Assembly: GCF_022229015.1 (NCBI RefSeq)
Contig: NZ_JAKKFF010000054.1
Location: 1 to 40,840 of the forward strand
Direction: 5' to 3'
Length of the DNA stretch: 40,840 bases
Origin: Micromonospora foliorum
GTDB lineage: Bacteria > Actinomycetota > Actinomycetes > Mycobacteriales > Micromonosporaceae
This document shows, piece after piece, positions 31,682-40,419 of this stretch. The translations under genes were made by a program, and so were the position numbers. Under the pieces are notes generated by a model. The model saw only the letters and a program-made list of their open reading frames with translations, ran no database searches and had not been told where the DNA came from. How positions within the stretch are numbered: the first letter of the stretch is position 1; every line of letters begins with the position of its first letter.

Positions 31682-34534
31682 ATGGCCAACCACACCACCG
31701 GCACCCCGCACCACCTTCGACACCCGGCCCGGGCAGGGTTGGCCGCCATCGCCGCCACCCTGCTCGCCGCCACAACGGTGACCGCCCTCGCGGTCACCGG
31801 CACCGCGACCCCGGCCTCGGCGGCGGGGTTGTCCCCCTTCGACATCCCCAACCGGGGTGCCACCGTTCCGTTCGTCGAGCAGGAGGCGGAGGAGACCGCC
31901 CACAACGGCACGAAGATCGGCCCGGACCGGCGGTACGGCACGCTGCCGTCCGAGGCGTCCGGCCGGGAGGCGGTCACCCTGGACGCCGTCGGCGAGTACG
32001 TCGAGTTCACCCTCACCGCTCCGGCCAACGCGGTCACCTTCCGGTACAGCCTGCCGGACAGCCCGGCCGGCACCGGCCGCGACGCCGCCATCGACCTGCG
32101 GGCCAACGGGGCGCTGCTGAAGTCGGTCCCGGTGACGTCGAGGTACGGCTGGTACTACGGCGGATACCCGTTCAACAACAACCCGGGTGACACCAACCCG
32201 CACCACTTCTACGACGAGACCCGGGCGCTGTTCGGCAGCACCCAGCCGGCCGGCACGAAGATCCGGTTCCAGGTCTCCTCGACCGCGCAGTCGCCCACGT
32301 TCACCATCGACCTGGCCGACTTCGAGCTGGTCGCCCCCGCGATCACGAAGCCCTCCGGTGTGCTCGACGTGGTCACCGACTTCGGCGCAGACCCGAGCGG
32401 CGCGACCGACTCGACTGCCAAGTTCCAGGCGGCGGTCGACGCCGGCAAGGCCCAGGGCCGGGCGGTCTGGATCCCGACCGGCACCTTCACCCTCTGGGAC
32501 CACGTGGTGGTCGACGGGGTGACCCTGCGCGGCGCGGGCCCCTGGTATTCGGTGCTCGGCGGGCGGCACCCCACCGAGCGGAACAGGTCCGTCGGCATCT
32601 ACGGCAAGTACGTCCCCGGTGGCGGCTACACCGGCCCGGTCCGCGCGCACGAGGCGAACGGGCCCAGCCGTAACGTCACGCTGCGGGACTTCGCCATCAT
32701 CGGCGACATCCGCGAGCGGGTCGACGACGACCAGGTCAACGCCCTGGGCGGGGCGATGACCAACTCGGTGGTCGACAACCTGTGGTTGGAGAACACCAAG
32801 GTCGGGGCGTGGATGGACGGCCCGATGGACAACTTCACCATCCGCAACAGCCGCATCCTGGACCAGACCGCGGACGGGGTGAACTTCCACACCGGCGTGA
32901 CCAACTCGACGGTGACCAACACGTTCGTCCGCAACACCGGCGACGACGCGTTGGCGATGTGGGCGCAGAGCGTGCCGAACGTCAACAACTCCTTCACCCA
33001 CAACACCATCGGGGTGACCCTGCTGGCCAACCACCTGGTCAGCTACGGCGGTCGGGACATCAAGATCACCGACAACGTGACGGCCGACTCGCTGACCAAC
33101 GGCGGTGGCATCCACGTCGCGAACCGCTACCCCGGCGTGCAGGGCGCCACCGGAGTCCAGGGCACCTGGACGATCGCCCGGAACACGTTGATCCGTAACG
33201 GCAACTCGGACTACAACTGGAACTTCGGGGTCGGCGCGATCTGGTTCTCCGCGCTCAACGAGGCGTTCCAGAACCCCACCATCAACATCACCGACACCGA
33301 CATCCTGGACAGCTCCTACGCGGCGCTGCACTGGATCGAGGGCCAGACCAACGGGATCAACCTCAACAACGTACGGATCGACGGCGCCGGCACGTACGCG
33401 CTGCAGGTGCAGGCGAACAGCCAGGTGTCGTTCACCAACGTGCGGGCCACCAACATCGCGCAGAGCAACCCGATGCACAACTGCGTGGGCGCCGGTTTCC
33501 AGATCACCCAGGGCTCCGGCAACTCCGGCTGGTACACCCCGACCCCGTACTGCGGCCCGTGGCCGACCCCCCAGTGGGGTGGCGGGCCGACCTCGCCGCC
33601 GCCGACCACCCCGCCGCCCACCACGCCACCGCCGACCACTCCGCCCCCGACCAGCGGGAACCTGGCGTTGGGCCGGTCGACGACCGCGACCAGCACCAAC
33701 CAGAGCTACACGGCGGCCAACGTGGTGGACGGTAACGCGGCCAGCTACTGGGAGAGCGCCAACAACGCCTTCCCCCAGTCGGTCACCATCGACCTGGGCG
33801 CGTCCCGGTCGGTCGACCGGGTGGTGCTCAAGCTGCCCAGCGGTTGGGAGCAACGCACCGAGACGCTGTCGGTGCTCGGCTCCACCGACGGCTCGTCGTA
33901 CACCACCCTGGCGTCGTCCGCTGGTCGAGTCTTCGCCCCCGGCACGGGCAACGCCGTGTCGATAGGGCTGCCCTCCGGTGACCGCCGCTACCTGCGGGTC
34001 ACGGTCACCGGCAACACCGGCTGGCCGGCCGCGCAACTCTCCGAGGTCGAGGTGTACGGCGGCACGCAGACCACCCCACCGCCGACCACCCCGCCCCCGA
34101 CCACGCCGCCGCCCACCGGCAACCTGGCGGCCGGACGGTCGGTCACCGAGACCAGCCACTCCGACGTGTACGCCGCCGCCAACACGGTGGACGGCAACGC
34201 GAACACCTACTGGGAGAGCGCCAACAACGCGTTCCCGCAGTCGTTGACTGTGGACCTGGGGGCCGACCGGTCGGTGTCCCGGGTCGTGCTGAAGCTCCCA
34301 CCGTCATCGGCCTGGCAGACGCGTACGCAGACGCTGGCGGTGCTCGGCTCCACCAACGGCTCGACGTTCACCACGCTGAAGGCGTCCGCCGGCTACAGCT
34401 TCAACCCGGCCAGCGGCAACACGGTCACCGTGACCTTCGCGGCGACCACCCAGCGGTACCTGCGGCTGACCGTCACCGGCAACAGCGGCTGGCCAGCCGG
34501 CCAGCTCAGCGAGTTCGAGGTCTACTCCAGCTAG
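31682..34534 (+). CDS. Secreted GH87 alpha-1,3-glucanase/mycodextranase-like enzyme with two C-terminal discoidin domains
   Basis: A 950-residue exported enzyme. The signal peptide is about 1-47, ending ATPASA. A CBM6/35-like sandwich (about 50-218; VEQEAEETAHNG, GEYVEFTL) precedes a right-handed beta-helix (about 222-632) with repeated turns such as NSVVDNLWLENTKV. Asp398 (TADGVNFH) and Asp421-Asp422 (NTGDDALAM) have spacings of 23 and 24, identical to catalytic Asp1045, Asp1068 and Asp1069 of the Paenibacillus GH87 enzyme Agl-FH1 as I recall it. Thr/Pro linkers (637-658, 797-812) separate two F5/8C discoidin domains (about 660-796, 813-950), likely glucan-binding. Nigeran versus alpha-1,3-glucan preference is open. 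Confidence 0.85.
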   Translation: MANHTTGTPHHLRHPARAGLAAIAATLLAATTVTALAVTGTATPASAAGLSPFDIPNRGATVPFVEQEAEETAHNGTKIGPDRRYGTLPSEASGREAVTLDAVGEYVEFTLTAPANAVTFRYSLPDSPAGTGRDAAIDLRANGALLKSVPVTSRYGWYYGGYPFNNNPGDTNPHHFYDETRALFGSTQPAGTKIRFQVSSTAQSPTFTIDLADFELVAPAITKPSGVLDVVTDFGADPSGATDSTAKFQAAVDAGKAQGRAVWIPTGTFTLWDHVVVDGVTLRGAGPWYSVLGGRHPTERNRSVGIYGKYVPGGGYTGPVRAHEANGPSRNVTLRDFAIIGDIRERVDDDQVNALGGAMTNSVVDNLWLENTKVGAWMDGPMDNFTIRNSRILDQTADGVNFHTGVTNSTVTNTFVRNTGDDALAMWAQSVPNVNNSFTHNTIGVTLLANHLVSYGGRDIKITDNVTADSLTNGGGIHVANRYPGVQGATGVQGTWTIARNTLIRNGNSDYNWNFGVGAIWFSALNEAFQNPTINITDTDILDSSYAALHWIEGQTNGINLNNVRIDGAGTYALQVQANSQVSFTNVRATNIAQSNPMHNCVGAGFQITQGSGNSGWYTPTPYCGPWPTPQWGGGPTSPPPTTPPPTTPPPTTPPPTSGNLALGRSTTATSTNQSYTAANVVDGNAASYWESANNAFPQSVTIDLGASRSVDRVVLKLPSGWEQRTETLSVLGSTDGSSYTTLASSAGRVFAPGTGNAVSIGLPSGDRRYLRVTVTGNTGWPAAQLSEVEVYGGTQTTPPPTTPPPTTPPPTGNLAAGRSVTETSHSDVYAAANTVDGNANTYWESANNAFPQSLTVDLGADRSVSRVVLKLPPSSAWQTRTQTLAVLGSTNGSTFTTLKASAGYSFNPASGNTVTVTFAATTQRYLRLTVTGNSGWPAGQLSEFEVYSS
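33591..33655 (+). repeat. Thr-Pro linker repeat 1 in the first GH87 gene
   Basis: Tandem CCNCCNACCACC-type units encode four PPPTT/PPPTS blocks between the catalytic and first discoidin domains. A shorter version (34070-34116) separates the two discoidin domains. Such repeats expand and contract easily. Confidence 0.7.
34070..34116 (+). repeat. Thr-Pro linker repeat 2 in the first GH87 gene
   Basis: Three TTPPP units join the two discoidin domains. The units are near-identical to those of linker 1, so slippage or recombination between linkers could remove one discoidin domain. Confidence 0.65.
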
Positions 34535-34541
34535 GTCGGGC

Positions 34542-34566
34542 GCCCCCGCCCGGACCGGGCGGGGGC
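34542..34566 (+). terminator. GC hairpin after the first GH87 gene
   Basis: A perfect 11-bp stem (34542-34552 with 34556-34566) with a 3-nt loop starts 8 bp after the stop codon. It has no T-tract. It suggests that the second GH87 gene, 190 bp downstream, is transcribed separately at least in part. Confidence 0.7.
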
Positions 34567-34723
34567 ACCCGGTCCGGGCGCTCCGGCGCAACGCCGCGCC
34601 GGCCGTCCGACCCCGTCCCCAACCCGCACCGTCCCCCACCTGTCGCGGAACGACGGGCGTACCCCTGCACCCGTCACCGGGCAACGCACCCACACCCACC
34701 CCCGAAAGAGGTGTAGCGACCCC

Positions 34724-37700
34724 ATGTCCAGGACCGGCACCAGACGAGGCACGCCGCCAACCGGCGCGCCCACCACCGTCCCCCGCACCGCCCGCACGGG
34801 CCGCCGTCGGATGCTCGCCGGCGCGCTCGCCGGGATGCTCCTCGCCACCGCCCCGGTCGTCACCCCCATGGCGAGCGCGGCACCGGCGGCCGACCCGTCC
34901 GCGGCCGCCGCCCGCGTGGCCCTGCTCGCCGGGCTCTCCGCCACCATGACCGCCAGCAGCTACAACCAGAACTACGTGGCGAGCAACGCCAACGACGGCA
35001 ACGCGTCGACCTACTGGGAGAGCAGCAACAACGCGTTCCCGCAGTGGATCCAGGCGGACCTGGGCGCCACGGTCAGCGTGGACCGGGTGGTGCTGAAGCT
35101 GCCACCCGCGTCGGACTGGCAGACCCGTACCCAGACGCTGTCGGTGCTGGGCTCGACAAACGGCTCTACGTTCACCACCCTGAAGGCGTCCGCCGGCTAC
35201 ACCTTCAACCCGAGCAGCGGCAACACCGCGACCGTCAGCTTCACCGCGGCCAGCACCCGCTACGTACGCGTGCAGGTCACCGGCAACTCCGGTTGGCCGG
35301 CCGCGCAGTTCTCCGAGGTCGAGGTGTACGGCGCCACCGGCAGCACCGACACCCAGGCGCCAAGCGTCCCGGGCAACCTGGCCTACACCCAGCCGGCCAG
35401 CGGGCAGATCCGGCTCGCCTGGTCGGCGTCCACCGACAACGTCGGGGTGACCGGCTACGACGTCTACGCCAACGGCGCGCTGCGCGGCACCGTCAACGGC
35501 TCGACGCTCACGTACACCGACAGCCAGGCGGACAGCGCCACGGTGTCGTACTACGTGCGGGCCAAGGACGCGGCCGGTAACCAGTCGGCGAACAGCAACA
35601 CCGTGACCCGGACCGGCACCGGCAACCCGCCGACCGGTTCCAACCTGGCGACCGGCAAGCCGATCACCGCCTCCGGGTACGTGCACACGTTCGTGGCCAC
35701 CAACGCCAACGACAACAATGTGGCCACGTACTGGGAGGGCAACGGCAACCCGAGCACGCTGACCGTGCAGCTCGGCGCGAACGCCAGCCTCAGCCAGGTC
35801 GTCGTGAAGCTCAACCCGGACTCGGCGTGGGGCACGCGTACCCAGAACATCACAGTGCTCGGCCGGGACCAGGGCTCGTCGAGCTTCACCACCCTGGTCG
35901 GCGCGGCGAACTACACCTTCAACCCGGGCAGCGGCAACACGGTGACCATCCCGGTCTCCGGCGCGGCGGCCGACGTACGGCTCTCGATCGCCTCGAACAC
36001 CGGTGCTCCGGCCGGTCAGGTGGCCGAGTTCCAGGTCTTCGGCACTCCGGCGCCGAACCCGGACCTGACCGTGACCGGCATGTCGTTCAGCCCGTCCGCA
36101 CCTGTGGAGACCAGCACCATCACGCTCTCCGCGACGGTGCGTAACGCGGGCTCGGCGGCCTCCGGCGCGACGAACGTCAACTTCTACCTGGGCTCCACCC
36201 GGGTCGGCACGGCCTCGGTCGGCGGCCTCGCGGCCGGTGCCTCGACCACGGTCAGCGCCAGCATCGGCACCCGGGACTCGGGGAGCTACCCGCTCAGCGC
36301 CAAGGTCGACGAGTCGAACACCGTCGTCGAGCAGGACGACACCAACAACAGCTACACCAACCCCAGCCCGCTGGTGGTCAGCCCGGTCGCCACGTCGGAC
36401 CTGGTCGCCTCGTCGGTCGCCTGGTCGCCGGGCAACCCGTCGGCCGGCAACACGGTCACCTTCTCGGTGTCGGTACGCAACGCCGGCAGTGTGGCCTCGG
36501 CGTCCGGTGCGCACGGCATCACGCTCACCGTGCTCAACGAGTCCGGCACCGTGGTCCGTACCCTGACCGGCTCGTACTCCGGCGTGATCAACGCCGGTGC
36601 CACGGTCGGCCCGATCAACCTGGGTACCTGGACCGCCGCGAACGGCAAGTACACCGTCCGGGTGGTGCTCGCCGCCGACGGCAACGAACTGCCGGTCAAG
36701 CAGGCCAACAACACCAGTGACCGTCCGCTCTTCGTCGGTCGCGGCGCCAACATGCCGTACGACATGTACGAGGCCGAGGACGGCGCGGTCGGCGGCGGCG
36801 CCACCGTCGTCGGGCCGAACCGGGAGGTCGGCGACCTGGCCGGCGAGGCGTCCGGTCGGCGGGCGGTGACCCTCAACTCGACCGGCAGCTACGTCGAGTT
36901 CACCACCCGGGCCAGCACCAACACGCTGGTCACCCGCTTCTCGATCCCGGACGCCCCGGGCGGCGGTGGGATCAACTCGACGCTGAACGTCTACGTCAAC
37001 GGCACGTTCCACAAGGCCATCGACCTGACGTCCCGGTACGCCTGGCTCTACGGCAACGAGACCAGCCCGGGCAACTCGCCGAGCGCGGGCGGACCGCGGC
37101 ACATCTACGACGAAGCCAACGTCATGCTCAACTCCACAGTCCCGGCCGGCAGCAAGATCCGCCTTCAGAAGGACCCGGCCAACACCACCACGTACGCCAT
37201 CGACTTCATCAACACGGAGCAGGTGGCGCCGATCGCCAACCCGGACCCGGCCCGCTACACCACGCCGACCGGCTTCACCCACCAGGACGTGCAGAACGCC
37301 CTGGACCGGGTGCGGATGGACACCACCGGCAACCTGATCGGGGTGTACCTGCCGGCCGGTAACTACTCCACCTCGTCGAAGTTTCAGGTGTACGGCAAGG
37401 CGGTCCAGGTGACCGGCGCCGGCCCCTGGTACACCCGGTTCAACGCGCCGTCGGGCCAGGACAACACCGACATCGGCTTCCGGGCCGAGAACTCGGCGGC
37501 CAACTCGTCGTTCAAGAACTTCGCGTACTTCGGTAACTACACCTCGCGGATCGACGGTCCGGGCAAGGTGTTCGACTTCTCCAACGTGTCGAACATCGTG
37601 ATCGACAACATCTGGAATGAGCACATGGTGTGCCTCTACTGGGGCGCTAACACCGACTACATGACGATCAAGAACTCCCGGATCCGGAACATGTTCGCCG

Positions 37701-38419
37701 ACGGCATCAACATGACCAACGGGAGCACCAACAACCTGGTCAGCAACAACGACGCCCGGGCCACCGGCGACGACAGCTTCGCGCTGTTCTCGGCGATCGA
37801 CGCGGGCGGCGCCGACATGAAGGACAACATCTACGAGAACCTGACCTCGACCCTCACCTGGCGGGCCGCCGGCGTCGCCGTCTACGGCGGTTACGGCAAC
37901 ACGTTCCGCAACATCTACATCGCGGACACGCTTGTCTACTCCGGCATCACCATCAGCTCGCTCGACTTCGGCTACCCGATGAACGGGTTCGGTGCCAACC
38001 CGCCGACCCGGTTCGAGAACATCTCGATCGTGCGGGCCGGTGGGCACTTCTGGGGCTCGCAGACCTTCCCGGCGATCTGGGTCTTCTCCGCCTCGAAGGT
38101 GTTCCAGGGCATCCGGGTCAGCGACGTCGACATCGTCGACCCCACCTACAGCGGCATCATGTTCCAGACCAACTACGTCGGCGGGCAGCCGCAGAACCCG
38201 ATCACCGACACGGTCTTCACGAACATCTCCATCAGCGGTGCCCGGAAGAGTGGTGACGCCTACGACGCGAAGTCCGGCTTCGCCATCTGGGCCAACCCGA
38301 TGCCGGAGGCCGGGCAGGGGCCGGCCGTCGGGTCGGTCACCTTCAACAACCTCCGGCTGAGCAACAACGCGGTCGACATCCAGAACCCCACGACAACCTT
38401 CACCATCAACCGCAACTGA
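34724..38419 (+). CDS. Secreted multidomain GH87-like alpha-glucanase with N-terminal binding modules
   Basis: A 1231-residue exported enzyme. A long N-terminus with GRRRML before the hydrophobic stretch (about 29-50) suggests Sec or possibly Tat export. Domains in order are discoidin (about 72-208), fibronectin type III (211-300), discoidin (302-443), two CARDB-like repeats (446-550, 552-670), a CBM6/35-like sandwich (673-838; YEAEDGAVGGG, GSYVEFTT) and a C-terminal beta-helix (840-1231). Asp993 (FADGINMT) and Asp1016-Asp1017 (ATGDDSFAL) repeat the 23/24 spacing of the GH87 triad. The module order is the mirror image of the preceding enzyme. It may attack a different form of the same glucan. 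It ends 1 bp from the convergent crotonase gene. Confidence 0.82.
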   Translation: MSRTGTRRGTPPTGAPTTVPRTARTGRRRMLAGALAGMLLATAPVVTPMASAAPAADPSAAAARVALLAGLSATMTASSYNQNYVASNANDGNASTYWESSNNAFPQWIQADLGATVSVDRVVLKLPPASDWQTRTQTLSVLGSTNGSTFTTLKASAGYTFNPSSGNTATVSFTAASTRYVRVQVTGNSGWPAAQFSEVEVYGATGSTDTQAPSVPGNLAYTQPASGQIRLAWSASTDNVGVTGYDVYANGALRGTVNGSTLTYTDSQADSATVSYYVRAKDAAGNQSANSNTVTRTGTGNPPTGSNLATGKPITASGYVHTFVATNANDNNVATYWEGNGNPSTLTVQLGANASLSQVVVKLNPDSAWGTRTQNITVLGRDQGSSSFTTLVGAANYTFNPGSGNTVTIPVSGAAADVRLSIASNTGAPAGQVAEFQVFGTPAPNPDLTVTGMSFSPSAPVETSTITLSATVRNAGSAASGATNVNFYLGSTRVGTASVGGLAAGASTTVSASIGTRDSGSYPLSAKVDESNTVVEQDDTNNSYTNPSPLVVSPVATSDLVASSVAWSPGNPSAGNTVTFSVSVRNAGSVASASGAHGITLTVLNESGTVVRTLTGSYSGVINAGATVGPINLGTWTAANGKYTVRVVLAADGNELPVKQANNTSDRPLFVGRGANMPYDMYEAEDGAVGGGATVVGPNREVGDLAGEASGRRAVTLNSTGSYVEFTTRASTNTLVTRFSIPDAPGGGGINSTLNVYVNGTFHKAIDLTSRYAWLYGNETSPGNSPSAGGPRHIYDEANVMLNSTVPAGSKIRLQKDPANTTTYAIDFINTEQVAPIANPDPARYTTPTGFTHQDVQNALDRVRMDTTGNLIGVYLPAGNYSTSSKFQVYGKAVQVTGAGPWYTRFNAPSGQDNTDIGFRAENSAANSSFKNFAYFGNYTSRIDGPGKVFDFSNVSNIVIDNIWNEHMVCLYWGANTDYMTIKNSRIRNMFADGINMTNGSTNNLVSNNDARATGDDSFALFSAIDAGGADMKDNIYENLTSTLTWRAAGVAVYGGYGNTFRNIYIADTLVYSGITISSLDFGYPMNGFGANPPTRFENISIVRAGGHFWGSQTFPAIWVFSASKVFQGIRVSDVDIVDPTYSGIMFQTNYVGGQPQNPITDTVFTNISISGARKSGDAYDAKSGFAIWANPMPEAGQGPAVGSVTFNNLRLSNNAVDIQNPTTTFTINRN

Positions 38420-38420
38420 G

Positions 38421-39221
38421 CTAGCTCGCACCGGGCGCCGCCGGGAGGGTCCCCCCTCCCGGCGGCGTCGCGCCGTGTCGGCCCTCGCCCGCGGCGAACC
38501 GGGCCGCGCCGGCCGCCGCGTCCGTGGCCAGCGAGTCCATCCCGTACGCCAACTCGGTCGCCAGCGCCTCCGGCTCTCCTCGCCCCGCGCCCGCCAGCAG
38601 CGCCGCCCGGTCGTTGCGCAGGCAGGTCTGCGGATGCCGGGCGATCGTCGCCGCCAACTCCTCGGCCGCGGCCCGAGCCTGGCCGGGTGGCACCAACCGA
38701 TTGACCAACCCCATCGTGTACGCCTCGTCGGCCGACACCGGGCGGCCGGTGAGGATCAGGTCCATGGCCCGACTCTCGCCGATCAACCGGGGCAGCCGGA
38801 CGGTGCCGCCGTCGATCAACGGCACCCCCCAACGGCGGCAGAACACCCCGAGTGTCGCGTCGGACTCGGCGACCCGCAGGTCACACCAGAGCGCCAGTTC
38901 GAGCCCGCCCGCCACCGCGTACCCGGAGATCGCCGCGATCACCGGTTTGCTGAGCGTCATCCGGGTCGGACCCATCGGGCCATCCCCCTCCGGCTCGACC
39001 CGGTTGCCGCTCGGCGTGCCGATCGCCTTGAGGTCGGCGCCGGCGCAGAAAGTGCCGCCGGCACCCCAGAGCACGGCCACCGCCGCGTCCGGATCGGCCT
39101 CGAAGGCCCGAAAGGCGTCGGCCAGTGCCCGCGCCGTCGGCCCGTCGACGGCGTTGCGCGCGGCCGCCCGGTCCAGCACCACGGTGGTGACCGCCCCGAC
39201 CCGCTCCACCCGCACACCCAT
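38421..39221 (-). CDS. Crotonase (enoyl-CoA hydratase/isomerase) family protein
   Basis: A 266-residue crotonase-fold protein acting on acyl-CoA thioesters in the cytoplasm. The two oxyanion-hole segments are GGTFCAGADLKAIG and SGYAVAGGLELALWCDLRVAE. The following helix reads FCRRWGVPLIDGGTVRLPRLIG. Many true hydratases have a catalytic Glu in that region where Arg stands here, so the reaction is uncertain. The ATG at 39221 is chosen as the family start (MGVRVERVGAV). The last codons lie over the terminator hairpin shared with the GH87 gene. It has no evident link to the glucan locus. Confidence 0.85.
   Translation of the reverse strand: MGVRVERVGAVTTVVLDRAAARNAVDGPTARALADAFRAFEADPDAAVAVLWGAGGTFCAGADLKAIGTPSGNRVEPEGDGPMGPTRMTLSKPVIAAISGYAVAGGLELALWCDLRVAESDATLGVFCRRWGVPLIDGGTVRLPRLIGESRAMDLILTGRPVSADEAYTMGLVNRLVPPGQARAAAEELAATIARHPQTCLRNDRAALLAGAGRGEPEALATELAYGMDSLATDAAAGAARFAAGEGRHGATPPGGGTLPAAPGAS
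38436..38467. terminator. Two-way terminator hairpin between GH87 and crotonase genes
   Basis: A perfect 14-bp stem (38436-38449 with 38454-38467) with a 4-nt loop lies 17 bp past the GH87 stop. It is inside the 3' coding end of the convergent crotonase gene, so it must also code for that protein's Gly/Pro-rich tail. Confidence 0.75.
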
Positions 39222-39264
39222 CCCGCCAGCATGCCCGGCCCGCCCCACGCCCACAATCCCCGTC

Positions 39265-39332
39265 GATCTTGCACTTCCGGTTGCCGGTTCGCGGCTTGTG
39301 CCCCGAATTATCGGAACAGAAGCTGCAAGATC
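39265..39332. repeat. Intergenic palindromic repeat, family A copy 2
   Basis: The left arm (39265-39282) starts GATCTTGCA. The right arm (39315-39332) ends TGCAAGATC. It has the same total length (68 bp) as the copy at 7627-7694 and the same GATCTTGCA-N2-TTC core. It lies in the divergent gap between the crotonase and Rieske genes, the only feature I see there. Confidence 0.65.
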
Positions 39333-39406
39333 GGCGGCGTGGGCGGTGCGGCAGGTTTGTCGCCACCGACCGGTTTGCGACGGCGATCGCCGGGAAGTCG
39401 GTACTC

Positions 39407-40261
39407 GTGCGAGCACTTTTGACGAAAGTTGAGCAGGACTCCCGGCTGGACCGCGCGGGTGACCGGTTGCAGAAGGTCGTCCTCGGGACGCTGCGTCCAC
39501 GTCGGCTGCGCGACCTGCTGCACGGGGTGACCCTCGGGCATCCGCTGCACCCGGCGATGGTGCAGGTGCCGGTCGGCGCGTGGATCAGCGCCGCGGTGCT
39601 GGACCTGATGCCCGGGCAACGCCGGCCCGCCACCGTGCTGGTCGGCCTGGGCACCGTCAGCGCGTTGCCGGCGGCGGTCGCCGGGTTGAACGACTGGGCG
39701 GCACTCGCCCGTGAACAGCGCCGGGTCGGCCTGGTGCACGCCGCCGCCAACACCGTCGGCCTGACGCTCTACGCCAGCTCGTTGGCCGCCCGACTGTCCG
39801 GCCGCCACGGGATGGGCCGCGCTCTCGGTTTCCTCGGGCTCTCCACGGTGAGCATCGGGGCGTACATCGGGGGGCACCTCGCGTACAAGCAGGGGGCGCA
39901 GGTCAACCAGAGCATCTCCGAGCTGCGCCGGATGTCCGAGGGCTGGCACTCGCTGGCCGACATGGCGACGTTGCCGCAACGCACCCTGATCACCCGAGAG
40001 GTGGACGACGACATCTCGGTGATCCTCTACCGGCACGGTGACGAGGTGACGGTGATGTTGGAGCGCTGCCCGCACCAGAGTGGGCCGCTCGGCGAGGGCG
40101 AAGTGCAGGAGATCGACGGCCACGCCTGCGTGGTCTGCCCGTGGCACGGCAGCGCGTTCCGGCTCAACGGCGGCGAGGTCGTGCAGGGACCGTCCGGCAA
40201 CGACCAGCAGATCCTGCCCACCCGGATCCAGAACGGCGTGCTCCAGACCCGCCTGCCCTGA
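39407..40261 (+). CDS. Membrane DUF2231-Rieske [2Fe-2S] fusion protein
   Basis: About 284 residues. The N-terminal two thirds is a DUF2231-type membrane domain (HPLHPAMVQVPVGAWISAAVL; four helices up to about 160). The C-terminal third (about 185-284) is a Rieske domain with cluster ligands in CPHQSGPLG and CPWHGSAF, spaced as usual. It probably carries electrons at the membrane with the cluster in the cytoplasm, but the partner is unknown. The start is uncertain: GTG at 39407 (VRALLTKVEQD) fits the family. The open frame reaches back to 39269 only through the palindromic repeat. Confidence 0.82.
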   Translation: MRALLTKVEQDSRLDRAGDRLQKVVLGTLRPRRLRDLLHGVTLGHPLHPAMVQVPVGAWISAAVLDLMPGQRRPATVLVGLGTVSALPAAVAGLNDWAALAREQRRVGLVHAAANTVGLTLYASSLAARLSGRHGMGRALGFLGLSTVSIGAYIGGHLAYKQGAQVNQSISELRRMSEGWHSLADMATLPQRTLITREVDDDISVILYRHGDEVTVMLERCPHQSGPLGEGEVQEIDGHACVVCPWHGSAFRLNGGEVVQGPSGNDQQILPTRIQNGVLQTRLP

Positions 40262-40419
40262 CCAGCCCGGGCGCCTCCGGCGTCGCGGTGGCGGCCACCT
40301 CCGCCGGTCCAGCCACCGCTGAACCAGTCGACCGCGCCGGCCGGGTCACCAGTCCGGCGAACGGCCTGAGTGTGCGGAGCCTCCGCAGGACGGCGGAAAC
40401 AGCAGGTCGTGCCGGCCGC

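Noticed and set aside
33591..34116. CRISPR-like direct repeats
   Set aside because: The repeats are short in-frame Thr-Pro codons within a protein linker, with no spacers and no cas genes.
31415..34159. A 914-codon open frame on the minus strand
   Set aside because: It lies wholly over the first GH87 gene and the end of the GH13 gene and shows no recognisable motif; shadow of the real genes.
34304..38431. A 1375-codon open frame on the minus strand
   Set aside because: It is antisense to the second GH87 gene, rich in Arg, Val, Gly and Asp with no domains. Codon bias in high-GC DNA keeps the opposite frame open.
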